A stretch of 64,000 nt of DNA from Xanthoparmelia taractica (Eukaryota > Ascomycota > Lecanoromycetes > Lecanorales > Parmeliaceae): the NCBI GenBank assembly GCA_033085395.1, contig JANQBS010000017.1:186001-250000 (forward strand), written 5' to 3'. Below, piece after piece: positions 34,855-45,609 of the stretch. Both the position numbers and the translations under genes were made by a program. The notes beneath the pieces are model-generated. The model saw only the letters and a list, made by a program, of their open reading frames with translations. It ran no database searches and had not been told where the DNA came from. How positions within the stretch are numbered: the first letter of the stretch is position 1; each line of letters starts with the position of its first letter.

Positions 34855-36131
34855 CTAATGCCTACCAAACAGACGTTTTATCCCGCTTATGGGCGTCGCT
34901 GCCTCTTGCTTACCAAACAGATTTCTTAACACGCTTTTGGGCTCGGCTATCTCTTGCTTACCAAACAGATTTCCTAACTCGCTTTTGGGTGCCGCTGCCT
35001 CTTGTGCTTGGAGCTTCGCTTCATAGGCCGCAGCTTGTTCTTTGGCTCTTTGCTTCTGCAACTCAAGCGCTTTTGCTTTGGAATCTATATCATGAGGGTT
35101 AGCGTCGGTGCTGTTACACTTCCGAATCATGTAATCAAGAATCACCTTTGTTTTTCGGCGGGAGTTCCATCAAGCACAGAGCCGGATGACCTGGTGGATT
35201 CGCGAAGTTGGGATTCACCATCATCATATGCGCCCTGGTCATCAGAGGTTTGCCAATTATGACATCATGGGGGAGGCCATCTAGCACTTGGAAAGTCTCG
35301 ATGAACTTTTGGGGTTTGATGCCCGCCGTGTATTTCAAGCGTACTGTGCCTAGTGGTTGGCTTTGCTGACCACCTCCCATTGTAAATGCAGGTGGACCCT
35401 CAGGGCCTTCGTAGAACATGATGTCCAGACCTGTGAAGTATTAATCAAGTGGCTCTAATACACCTTACATATTGCTTGAAGACCAAGGTTCACTTACCAG
35501 CCACCTCGCAAATATCAGCGGACATGAAGTTGTCATCTGCGCCAGAATCCAGCTTGGCCTTGAGATATATAGTTGCGCCATTGGCGTCCTGAGTCTTGAG
35601 CTCCACGATTGTCCATTCCCCAGAGGCGGCGGTATCCGCATGCTCATGTTCAATTTGATGCATCGGCACCTCCTCTTCCTGTGGGTCATGCTCTCCAGGC
35701 CCGGAAAATAGTTGTGCCAGCAACTTCTTGGAGAAGATTATTCCGCCTTCATGGAGGTCCGAGTTTTCAAGGTCTCCGGCAAGATTGATGTTAAAATTGA
35801 TGTTCAGATCCGAGGACTCTGGTGCCTTTTGCCCATAATCGCGGGTATCGTTGTCTTGGACGTTGTTTTCAGCATCCCCCTCCTTGTCTGACTGCTGTGA
35901 TGCTGTCTCCCCATCATCCTGTGGCTGCTCACCCGAAACCGCATTGTTCGCATATTCAGTACCGTAATCGCCCTCCTCATTGATTTCATTGTTATCCTGG
36001 TCCCCTCGTTGCTGTTGCCAGGTCTGGCCCCACTGATCTTGATCACCTTCATCATCGTAGCCTTGCTGCTGGCTTGGTTGCTGATTTTCGTTATCGCCCT
36101 CGTCTTGCTGGTATCCCTGATACTGATACAT
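34855..36131 (-). CDS. Retropepsin-like aspartic protease-domain protein
   Basis: Three exons: 35498-36131, 35146-35430 and 34855-35084 (introns 67 and 61 bp with strong GTAAGT and CTAAC signals), 382 residues. Residues 1-130 are Gln/Glu/Asp/Asn-rich and disordered. The retropepsin-like fold follows: TIYLKAKLDSGADDNFMS carries the catalytic D-S-G-A (Asp195), and LPHDVIIGKPLM is the later hydrophobic-hydrophobic-Gly motif. The C-terminal exon encodes an Ala/Gln/Lys-rich helix (ELQKQRAKEQAAAYEAK) and three imperfect repeats ending LFGKQ, LFGKQ, LFGRH. No reverse transcriptase, integrase or LTR is seen nearby. Correct introns and an intact frame suggest a host gene derived from a retroelement, not a live element. 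Substrate unknown. Confidence 0.72.
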
Positions 36132-36500
36132 ATTACCTCCCAGTGAGCGACAATCGAGGAAGAATAGATTAAGGGATCACAAGACAGGCACGCTGAGCTT
36201 AAAGACGAGGGGACCGCAATTGATGCATGAGTAAAAAAGGAGAGGGGTGAGCAGCTGACTTATATGTCAGCCTTGCTGCATCGCCGAGACGGCGTGCCTT
36301 GTTATCTGTTCCGCATACGAAATCCCTACCTCAAGGCTAATTAACCTGCTTAGGCTGCAGAAGTAGTATGGGATGTGGGGGCCATGGGGGCTGAAAAGGC
36401 TGTCTCTACTCCGAGACCTCGAACTTCACGGTATTCTCATCAGTTGTGCAGGATCTCAATGACAGCCTTTTGATCTGTTGTACTAGAAGGTTCCAACCTA
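36132..36500. other. Divergent promoter region
   Basis: 369 bp between the divergent retropepsin-like and DUF6594 genes, so it should contain both promoters. I see no gene or clear motif. Confidence 0.5.
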
Positions 36501-37451
36501 ATGATGGAAGACGAGAACCTCCCTAATCAAAGTGCAAGATGGCCCGCTCGAAGTTACTCCTCCCTCGCTGAGCTTCTTGGCAGCCATGATGGCATGGCAA
36601 TATATCGACGTTTTGCCACACTCAACGCCCAGAATCTGCTTTACCTCCAATCTGAGCTCATCGGCCTCGAAGACGACCTTAAGAGAGTGGCCCTAAAGGA
36701 TAGCAAATCCGAGGATGAACAACGCAAAAGCTTTAAATCCGATATCACCGCGCTGAAGGCTGCTTCAGCGGATGCTGTTGCGGGCGCACAGTGGAAAAAA
36801 GTGCTGGAGATCAGGGAGAAGTTGAAGGAATACAGTATGTGAGCTGGCCCTCCTCTCCTCGCGACGCGAGTGGACCTCAACTGATCCGCCATAGATGATG
36901 CCCTGCTTCAACATTCCCGCTTGTACCAACTCCCCAAAGCCAACCGACACGACCTCCGAATACTGCGAGAGTGGTATCGGGATCCAGAATACGGCAACAT
37001 GTTCATGCCCTTGCCGGAAACCAATGCTTGGAACGAAGACATGACGGACGACTTGGTGGCGCTATCGGCTCGGAAATCCGAAGGGGACGTCTTTACAAGC
37101 TGGGTCACGGAGAAGATCATGCCCAGATACCATAAGCGGATCGGGTTTCTGTTAAAGAGCAGTGAGGAACACACAGGCTTGTTTGAGTATCAAGACGCCA
37201 AGTTCAATGCCGTGGCAAATACAATCAGCATCGTACTCTCCTCCGTTCTCCCACCAGCTTCGATATTCGCATTATACTATGTCCATCGGACGCCCGTCCG
37301 ATTAGGCCTCATAACAGTATTTTCGGCTTTACTCGCCGCCTGTCTGGCTACATTCACGAGTGCCAAGAGAGTAGAGATCTTTGCTATTACTGTGGCTCTC
37401 GCGTCAGTGCAAGTAGTATTTATCGGTACAAACAGTAATTCGATATCTTGA
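36501..37451 (+). CDS. DUF6594 family membrane protein
   Basis: Two exons: 36501-36834 and 36895-37451 (60-bp intron), 296 residues. It follows the usual plan of the fungal DUF6594 family. The N-terminal region has YSSLAELLGSHDG, IYRRFATLNAQNLLYLQSEL and a coiled helix ending IREKLKEYNDALLQHSRL. A linker contains LRILREWYRDP and DDLVALS. The C-terminal membrane hairpin has three hydrophobic segments: SIVLSSVLPPASIFALYYV, RLGLITVFSALLAACLATFTSAKR and VEIFAITVALASVQVVFIG. The family is abundant in ascomycetes and its function is not established. The first two codons are both ATG, so the start could be 36504. Confidence 0.88.
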
Positions 37452-37730
37452 TTAATATAAGCATGATACGCGTTGTGTCCGAGCTACCGTACCGGTTTAC
37501 CATCCCCAATGATTGTAACAGATTACATAGTAAATACTCTCGGCCAAATGCACCTCGAGGGAATGGCTAAAAGGAATGCGCTATGAAATTTCAATCTACA
37601 ATCATCTCCGCTCTATCCAAGGTAAGCACCTCCCTGTTAATCTCGGCTGCGTGAACTGTTGCAAATGTGGGTGACGGATGGTTTGCAGCTACTGAAAAAT
37701 CTGACTATATACAAGCGATAGGGCTGAGTA

Positions 37731-38282
37731 GTGCCAAATTCCAATATGAACCTCAACCATAAGCGGCCCTACCTCTACGATGAACTCGCTCACCTAACTC
37801 GCTTTATACAGCTTGGATATACCGGGCAGTCCCTCGAGCAAGAGATCATGGCCGCCTTTAGCGGCGGAGCTCAAGATCGAATTGTCAAGCAAGCTCGAGA
37901 GTCCCTTTGCGCCGTCCAAGCGCTCGGGGTAGCACATAACGACGTAGGCAGACGCCACACAGTCTGATGCACGAAACATTCGATTCTTAACGAGCCCAGG
38001 TTCTGTCTAAGATGCGCTCTGTTCCTGAACTCACCCTACTAGGCGACTTTTCTCAAATTGGAGAGCGAAAGCAGGCAGGGACGGAGGTCATGCTTGAGGT
38101 ACCTCGAGCGCCAAAGATCATTATACTTGAGAAGCTTCCTTCAACTCGCAAATGAAAGCACGAAGCCGAGACTAACTTGGAAAAGCCAGCTCCATCGACC
38201 CAGGAATGTTTACTCATGTTGGTTGTCAATGATTCTAGATGGATACAACCGCAAACCCTACGTAAAATGCTCCGTCAGCTGA
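37731..38282 (+). pseudogene. Relic of a fungal protein-kinase-like gene
   Basis: The plus-strand block 37731-37967 reads through a helix (DRIVKQARESLCAVQALGV) into AHNDVGRRHTV. This resembles the catalytic-loop area of fungal kinase-like proteins, where a helix ends in a GV(L/A)H-x-D-V motif. The frame then stops, and the following DNA (to about 38282) gives short blocks in shifting frames with no intact kinase core. I see no glycine-rich loop or DFG. It is best read as a truncated, decayed copy; a chance match is possible. Confidence 0.3.
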
Positions 38283-38502
38283 GCAGCGAGCTTACCTTTA
38301 CGATATGAAACGAGCGATGAAGGTAGAGGCGCAGTGGATCTATGACTCGTAGGTCTTTGAGATCCCCCCTCTGCCAGTAGGTGGTAATAGGTCGTCCGAA
38401 AGAGCCCTACATCAAAGTACATTGAAGACAATGGATAACGATTTCGCTCGCCACACCTCTGAAATTTCATTAGAGTCGAATCCGTATTCATGGTATCATC
38501 CA

Positions 38503-38560
38503 TTTAGGGTGGGACAGTTGCAAGTTGTTGTTCGTGACAAAGCGACTTGGTCCACACTAT
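38503..38560. repeat. Short dispersed repeat, copy 2
   Basis: Matches the copy at 34300-34360; shared landmarks are AGGGTG-GACAG and GCGACTTGG-TCCACAC. No terminal inverted repeats or flanking duplication could be recognised by eye. Confidence 0.5.
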
Positions 38561-39809
38561 CAACACACCCAATTCTGGCATCTCCCTTTACTAGACCATC
38601 ACGTTTCCCATCTCCGCAACCGCCCCCTCGTTTACTTTATCAAGCTCTTTCTCCGCCCTTATTAGCTCAGCCGACCTTACTAAGGTTCCCCATCTTCGAC
38701 GTCCTCAGCAGTCTCCTTTGTATAAGATGCACCGCTTCTCGCTTCCCAGTCGCTATTGTCGCTGCCGCCTGCCCCCGACCTTCATAGTCGGTAACGGTAT
38801 CGTCAGGATTAATCGATTCGTAGGCGAACACTATATTGAATCTACGTGATGGTAGTCGATCCATTTCGACCATGACTACTCTTGTTGTCACACTGAAATT
38901 GAATACGGACCACAGTGCGTCATACGCCGAGATCAAAGCCTGCGACTTACGACTATCCACATTATAGCCTAGGAGCTCGTTCGATCGCTGGCATCATTCA
39001 TAGCACTAGGCCGAGCCCAGTACAGAGAGTATCTGGAGTCAGGACTAAGGCGGACAAGGGCTTGCTGGTTCCACAGTCTCGCCTCTACATCATGGCTCGA
39101 TATATCAAAAACCACGGATTGATGTTTTTGGGTCACGGTGCCGTGGACACCTCTCCCGAGGAACGTAGGCGACACAAAGGAAGTCACCACATCTCAGATC
39201 TTAGGTTAAGTATGACAGCAATATGATCAGGAAATCAAGCACCATAGGTACAATTGGCATCTAAATAACATTAATTCCACATTTGTCACATAAGTCTTCT
39301 TATCTGTTTTATCTTGTCTTTTCTTGGGCGCTGTCCCCAATCTCGATCCTCTTTCCGCTGAAATCGTGTATCCTTGCTGCCATGATTTCGCCTCGAAAGC
39401 TATTCTGAAGATATCACAGTAGTATTGCACGCCACGAAATGATATAAGGTAGTACGGCCCTCGTCTCCATTAAAGCGGTTCGAAAGGCACGGGTAGCGGT
39501 TGATGGAAAATGCAGTGATGGCCTAAAGTAGCTGGAGGTATGTGTATGCAGTATATGAGCACCGTATAACGCAGCTATGGATTCAGATCCATGATTGATT
39601 TGTCATGCCAAGGAAGCGGAATGTCAGGATGCAGGGTCAGTATATTCTTGAAATCGCTGAAAGAATGATATCCATACAAGTCGCTCTTCCTTGTATTGCC
39701 CCCTGTAGCTATTTCCAACGCTACCCTCTATCTACACCTCACACGCCAGCGAAGCCTAACATTCACCAGCTGTCCTTCAGTCCTTCTTTCTATCATTCAA
39801 GCTCTGCTC

Positions 39810-41854
39810 TCAGAAATCAAATTCTCCCCTGAATTGCTCAATATCCATTCTCTCCTCCACCTTCTCCATCAGATCTCTCCGTCCCATGCTATTAAACACT
39901 CGCCTCAAAGTTTCCAGTAAATTCGTACTCTGATTCATCCCCATCATCCTCTCCACGTCGTCTTCATCGATCGTACTGCTCCCCGGATCCTCGCCTATGA
40001 CCTCCTTGACCCGTTGCATGCCTTCCCGCTCCACGACACGATGCATACTTAAAGCGCCTAGGAGATGCTGTGCCGCTTGGGGAAGCACACCGATGTTGAT
40101 GCAGGAAACACCGAGATTGTAACGAGCGCGCACGAAGTTGGGGTTTAATGTCAGAGCTTTCTCGTATGCGGCGATTGCCTCTTCGCTGCGGCCGCTATTC
40201 GCGAGCGTAGCGCCCAGTCGGTTCCAGAGCAGGTGCGCTTGGTGAGGTTCATTGGTCGTCCCAGATTCCGTACTTGCAAGTGCGGCTTCAAAACAATCAA
40301 CAGCTTTGCCATATTCTTCTGCACCGTAAAAGAGCACCCCTAAGCCAACTTGCACGTCTGGGTCCATGTGTTCGCCATCAGGCGAGAGTTGAGCTGCGCG
40401 GATGAATTGGGCCGTGACCTTTTCGTGGAGAATGTGCCGGTCTGTGAAACCGAAATCGCCTGCCGGGGTAAGGTTATCCGGGGAAATTATCTGAGGATAC
40501 TTTGTCGAAACCCAGCGTTCTAAGGTACGATAGGCGGTAGAATCGTAACCTTCATTTGTATATGATATAGCGAGACCCATTAAGGCCGATAGGTTGTTGG
40601 GATCGAGCTTGATGGCTTGTTCGAGAGCGCGGATGGCCGGCGATTCTTTTTCATTCTGGGCTTGTGCGCTGCCGAGTTGGCACCAGGCTTGCACATGTTG
40701 CGGATCTCTTTGTACAGCGGCTTCAAAAGCGAGAGCGGCGAGGGAAAGATTACCACCCTCGTTCATAATCCTGATGCCTTCATCGAACGGGTCTTTGGTG
40801 GCGCTGAAAGGGTTGTCCTCTTCAAAAATGTAATTGCCCATCTGAGGATCTCGGTAACGGTCGTGAAAGTTGCTGTCGAAATTGCCCCAGGTATCGATGT
40901 ATTCCCCACCCAAGTGCATACCGTATTCGCCATCGTCCATCATAGATCTAGCATCTCCAGTCTCAGCTTGTATGCGTCGCCACACGCTCTCGAAGTCGAG
41001 GTGCTCAAACTCATTGGTCTCGGAGAGGACTGACCTATCCATGTCATTGAGCTCCCGCTCCATCGCTGCGTTTGCTTCGGCGTCTAAATCGCGTTGGGTT
41101 GCTGCGTCCATTTCTGCAAATTGCTGTTCCCAATCTTTCTCATCGAGCTCGACCATCCGTCCTTTTCCTTTTCCCTTGCCGATGGTCTGTTGTTCAGATG
41201 GCCTCCTCTGCAAGCTCATTGGCCTATACGGTGAACCCATCATGCCCATAGTCATCCCATAACCCATTCCCATCGGTCTATTATAGCTATTCGTCCCTAA
41301 CTGGGTGTTCGAGGTTGGGCTCCCAATCCTAGTTGATCCGCTCCTCTCCACCTGTTGGAATCGCTGAAACTCAGCTGGTGTAAAGCCAGCAGGGACAAAG
41401 CCTCCAGATTTTGGAGCTTGAAAAGCAGCCTCCATCCGCGCTTGCTCTCCAGGATCAAATTCTGAGGCCCAGCTAGGCGAGTATATTCGGGGAGCGGTTG
41501 TTCGATAGCCATCCAAGTCTCTTCGCATCTGCTCCATTGCGAACGGTTGGGCTAAATCTTGGGGGAGCTGAGCATTTTGCTGCAGGAAATTCTGCAGCAT
41601 CTGTAGTTACGAATCAGCCATGATCTAGCTCCTGGCAAGGCTCACGGCGCAACAATTTGGGTCTGGGTACAAAGGCAAGTTACCTCGTCTTGGCCCGATC
41701 CATTCGCCGGACTCCTAAAGCTCTCCTGCAGACCTCCAGGACCCCGTCCCACAAGTCTGTCCCGCTGTAATGACTTGTCATCTTGTACGTGTTTTGTGAA
41801 CTGGCTCAGTGGATTACCTGCGGTGGAGCATTCGGCGCCGCCTAGGAAAGACAT
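39810..41854 (-). CDS. PEX5: Peroxisomal targeting signal 1 receptor (Pex5)
   Basis: Cycling cytosolic receptor that binds C-terminal SKL-type PTS1 signals and delivers cargo to the peroxisomal docking complex. Two exons: 41684-41854 and 39810-41600 (83-bp intron with GTAACT donor and CTACAG acceptor), 653 residues, a normal fungal length. The N-terminus MSFLGGAECSTAGNPL carries the conserved Cys9, which is mono-ubiquitinated for recycling in yeast. The disordered half has Pex13/14-binding WxxxF/Y-type motifs (WASEF, WEQQF, WGNFDSNF). The TPR half starts near NPFDEG/GNLSLAALAFEAAVQ and continues through WCQLGSAQAQNEKE, NNLSALMGLAISY, DVQVGLGVLFYGAEEYGKA, LWNRLGATLANSGRSEEAI and NFVRARYNLGVSCINIG. 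It ends LLETLRRVFNSMGRRDLM. Confidence 0.95.
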
Positions 41855-42277
41855 GCTAGGTGAAAGGTGGTGGATTTAGTCTCTTGCGATACGAAGGAAG
41901 GAACATTCAAGGAGCCGGCAGTGCAAGTAAGAACGCGATGGCTTAAATTTGCAACAATGAAGAGTATTATTATATCCTCTTCTTAAGCTTGAGTGGCAGC
42001 CGAGGCTTACCAACAACCCAACGTCATTGGTACTACGACTCACATATTGCTAAAGCAACATCCTGAGCAGTATGTCCACCACAGTCGCCGAAATCACCTC
42101 CGCAATCTCAAGGCTCGCAACAAGTCTCCTCCCACCTCTCCCAGAACCTAGTCCCGCCATTGTCAAATACCACTCCGGTCTCTACCATTACCATCGGTCA
42201 CAGCTCCAGGCCAAACACTCCAAACACCACCGAACTTCATCCGCCGAAATACAAGCTGCAGCAGCAGCGGCCGCAGC
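41855..42277. other. Divergent promoter region with an upstream ORF
   Basis: Lies between the divergent PEX5 and complex I subunit genes. A 91-codon ORF (42072-42347) begins here and overlaps the start of the complex I gene in another frame. It is Ala/Ser/His-rich and may be chance or may sit in a spliced leader. Confidence 0.45.
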
Positions 42278-42640
42278 ATGCCAACCCCAGAATCCCCCCT
42301 CTTCCTCGCAAAAAAGCCCAAAGTCCCGCCCACCTTCGACGGAGTAGACTATGCGGATACCCTACAACTGAAGGCTGCGCAGGATGCTATTATTAGGGAA
42401 CAATGGATTAAAAGCATGATGGCTAGGTTAATAAGGGAGGAGCTGGGTAAATGTTATTTTAAGGAGGGGGTCAATCACTTGGAGAAGTGTAAACTTCTGC
42501 GAGGTATGTCAGTGATCTTTCGTGGCCCGAAAAACGCGGGGGCTAATGGGCGAACAGACCGATATTTCGTGGCATTGAAGGATGCTAAAGTGAAAGGATA
42601 TCTGTTCCAGCAGCAGAATTATGTACCAAAGGTTGAATGA
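42278..42640 (+). CDS. Mitochondrial complex I 12-kDa subunit, NDUFB10/PDSW homologue
   Basis: Accessory subunit of the membrane arm of NADH:ubiquinone oxidoreductase in the mitochondrial inner membrane. Two exons: 42278-42503 and 42558-42640 (54-bp intron), 102 residues, the typical size. The start MPTPESPLFLAKKPKVPPTFDGVDY and the segments LKAAQDAIIREQW and REELGKCYFKEGVNHLEKC match the fungal family. The paired Cys residues (CYFKEG; LEKC) are of the type that form intermembrane-space disulphides. After the intron the protein ends KVKGYLFQQQNYVPK, as in its relatives. There is no cleavable presequence, as usual. The gene is divergent from PEX5 and convergent with palC. Confidence 0.93.
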   Translation: MPTPESPLFLAKKPKVPPTFDGVDYADTLQLKAAQDAIIREQWIKSMMARLIREELGKCYFKEGVNHLEKCKLLRGMSVIFRGPKNAGANGRTDRYFVALKDAKVKGYLFQQQNYVPKVE

Positions 42641-42811
42641 CGGGCCATTGCATTGACGAGAAAGGAAGAATTGCTACTGAACAAGGGGTTTACGGAATGA
42701 TTACGGATGGATGTACGTAAGCATTTAAGGGACGCCGTCTATCAGCGGTCGACATTTTTAGTACCAGCAACTGGAGATCATAGAGCGACGATACTGTGTC
42801 AACGTATTCTG

Positions 42812-44272
42812 CTAATAGTATGAATTGTCGTTCGACGCGGTCGATAACGACCCCGGGAAAGCACCAGGCACGTCACCCTGGGCTGTATCAGCCTCATCGC
42901 TGCCGCTGTCTTCATCGGCATCTATTTCGTCAGCATCAGGAGGAGCTCGCATTCGCGTCAAAGTATCTTCTTCAAGACTTGGGACCGTAAAAAGCTTGGT
43001 CGAGTGGATGTCCCTACCACAAGGCATGCTTGCTACAAGAGGATTGGAAGGGGATATTAGTTGGGTGTTGATCTGCTTGTTTATTAGCAGTCGTTATTGA
43101 CAGGAAAGGTGGCTTACCGTATCGTTCATCTTAGTCCACTTCTGTTCAAGCATTTCAATTACTCTCAATTCTTCCAGACGACCAGCGTCACTTCCCCATT
43201 CACCGCCTTTTTCTATCTTGTTGTCCTCTCTTCGCTCTGTCCACTCTTTCTTGAGCTTTGCGAAGCCTTTCATCTTCCCCTCGACCTTTGTGCCCGCAAA
43301 GCCCAGCTGCTTTTTACCTCCCGTGAGCCACGCAATTCCTTGCCCAGTCTCACCCCCCAAGTCGGCATCAATGCCAAAGAACCTACACGCTTTTGCCTTC
43401 GAACTCCGACTAAGATCATTGACATACTTAATCAAAGCTTCATCTGTCCGGCCTGAGGCGCTCAGCATCGCCTCGGCTTTTCCAGCGTGTTCTGCGGCTG
43501 CAAGACATAGCCTTGCAAACAGATGTGCGCGCACCTTTGGTATGTCCGGGGGCTTGAACATCCAATCATTGTCGTTCTTATTGCGACCTTGAGCCACTAC
43601 TGCAGGATATGGATCATCTTTCAAGACGGCCAAAAGATTAGCTTCGGCAAGTGCCAACGCGGCCAGACCGCCTTGTGTCTGAGCTAGAGTCTCCAGAACG
43701 GCAGAAGAGGCGTCTATTTCCACGGAGCGTGATGCTAGATAGTTGTAGATAGAGTTTACGTGTAGAAGCTGCTTGGTCGCTGTTGTGATGATTGCGGTTC
43801 TCTGTTCAGCGGTGGGAGTAATTGTTCCATATAGAGCCAGAAGCTGCGCTCTTGCTTGTAGCGTATAGACACACGCCAGTGTGTGCAGTACGAAGGTGAT
43901 CTCGAAGTCCAGCCCCTTACCTTTGACCCGAGGAGGCTCTCGTCCTGGAACCGTAGCTGTCAATGTAGTCCGCCATTCCACATGGATCTCTTCCTTGAGC
44001 GCCACATCGATCTCTTCCCCATTCACTCTTCTTCCGCATAATGCAGTGTCTAGCGTAAGCAGGTAGGGTAGATAGTCGTCCAGGGCAGCTAGGACCGTGC
44101 TCAAGTTGGACGCTCTGGACGACAGAGAAAGACGTTTATGTTTTTTGAGTACACTTCGGAGCACTGCCCGATAGGTGGAGGTAGCCAATGGCAACGAAGG
44201 ATGGGTCGTACTGGTAGCGAAAGACGAGAAAGGAAGAGCCGAAGTGGTAGGCAATGTGAATGCGAAAGGCAT
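42812..44272 (-). CDS. palC: pH-response regulator PalC (BRO1 domain)
   Basis: Component of the fungal Pal/Rim ambient-pH pathway. PalC binds ESCRT-III Vps32 at cortical sites and helps assemble the complex that leads to PacC cleavage. Two exons: 43118-44272 and 42812-43072 (45-bp intron), 471 residues. The start MPFAFTLPTTSALPFSSF and blocks HPSLPLATSTYRAVLR, LDDYLPYLLTLDTAL, GKGLDFEITFVLHTLACVY and VRAHLFARLCLAAAEHAGKAEAML belong to the BRO1 fold of this family. The second exon is the disordered PalC tail (SPSNPLVASMPCGRDIH; MRAPPDADEIDADEDSG). The acceptor could also be three bases upstream, adding one Gln. Length and termini are normal. Confidence 0.93.
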
Positions 44273-44699
44273 GTTCTCATATCCAAGTTAGGACGCTGGC
44301 AAGGTGCTGAAAATGACAACTGAGGAGGGAAAGTGGATTAAAGCACGGGCAAGAGCAACACCTCGGTGATTGCTTTTTCCACTGCCATTCTCGTCTGGAA
44401 AGACAGTAACACAAATTTCCATCACCAAATCCGGGTGGAAATAACAAGATCCAGTCTCTTTCACTATACTTACCCTGCTTTCGACCTCACAAAACTTTGA
44501 CTGTCTGCGGAGGTTTCTCCGCTCTCCCAAAGCCTCGAAATTCCCTCATGGGGAATATGCTGCTGATGAAATGTACTTTTATCTCTTACCTACCTATGAA
44601 CGAGCAGTTTCGAGATGACGCGAGCCAATCTTTCGTAGATTCGTAGATTCGCTCATGAGTTGGGCGAGTCTTCCGCATCCGGTCTTCGGGACGCGCCAT

Positions 44700-45609
44700 G
44701 GCGAAAGCAGAAAAGACAAGCTGCCATTGCAACGAGTGCGGTATTCTGGTCTATTTTCCAGTCAACGACTGGGTCAAAGTCTCAATTCTTGGCAACGTAT
44801 GAGTATCCAGGGGAACTCACGGATCCAGGTTTGGAGCAGGCAGAGCAGATCCGAGAGGGATCTAAGCACTCAGAGCACCGTTGGATAGACGCATAGTTAA
44901 ACCTTTGCGATGCCACACGTGCAAGGCAGCGTTGCGGTTGAGATGTGTAAATGCGCCAGTCAAGAAGCTAGCAAATGTGTAAGCAAAAGTCCGTTGAGTA
45001 TCGTTACTGTAAAGGCAGTTGTCCATTGTACTAACATTACCGTCCCATTTCTCAGCAGTCCTGGAAGCAGTCGAAGTCCTTGCAGAGGTATTCCATTCCT
45101 GGACCGGTCTAGTTCATTGAGAGATTAACTCTTCGCCCTTCAGCAACCGCAGCTACCTCAAGCTTGCCTAGATGACGATGAAGTCTGTTATATCACGCAA
45201 TCCTGTGGGAGCAAGGATAAGACAACGGCAGCATAACATTTTGGAGAGCAGTCCAACAGAGGTTTAAGCTCCTATGGCAAATCTATTTTCAATATCGTCC
45301 CCCAGGACTCATGTTCTTCTAATCTATTTCTCGACCCGAACATTGCTCCAACTGCTGATCCGAAGCCAGTTTCTGAGGAGCAAAATAGAGACATTGTCAG
45401 TATATAAATGACTGACAGGAAGACATTACTTCTCTTAGGACATTGATTGAGACTAGAAGACTCCAGGCATCTCGCGCTTTCCTCGATGACATTAAGACCC
45501 CAATGGATGATAATACATATGTCGGCCGCAGACTGAGTGAGCTCGACGCACTGAAGCTGGACATGAACATCTTGCAGCAGCATCTCAGGCGTCTAGGGAA
45601 TCAAGTTTA
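44700..45609 (+). pseudogene. Possible Yippee/Mis18-like zinc-binding gene, interrupted or damaged
   Basis: Ordered plus-strand blocks resemble the layout of Mis18-type proteins. A first CxxC block (44700-44796) reads MAKAEKTSCHCNECGIL then NDWVKVSIL. A second (about 44890-44970) reads VKPLRCHTCKAALRLRC then VNAPVKKLAN, followed by a GTAAGC donor and a TACTAAC branch site with acceptor near 45058. A third (about 45150-45230) has CLDDDEVCYITQSCGSKDK. The last two (to 45609) join cleanly across an intron (45399-45440, donor GTATAT) and end in a heptad-like helix (RRLSELDALKLDMNILQ) and LGNQV. Between the first two blocks the frame shifts and no splice choice restores it. So this is either a damaged copy, a sequence error, or a gene with exons I cannot place. 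The family link rests on the CxxC pairs and order only. Confidence 0.33.

Larger units (their letters stand above)
37452..39809. other. Gene-poor region with relics
   Basis: Contains a possible protein-kinase-like relic (37731-38282) and the second copy of the short repeat. The other ORFs (38422-38787, 38915-39226 and similar) have no motif and unnatural composition. Confidence 0.45.
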
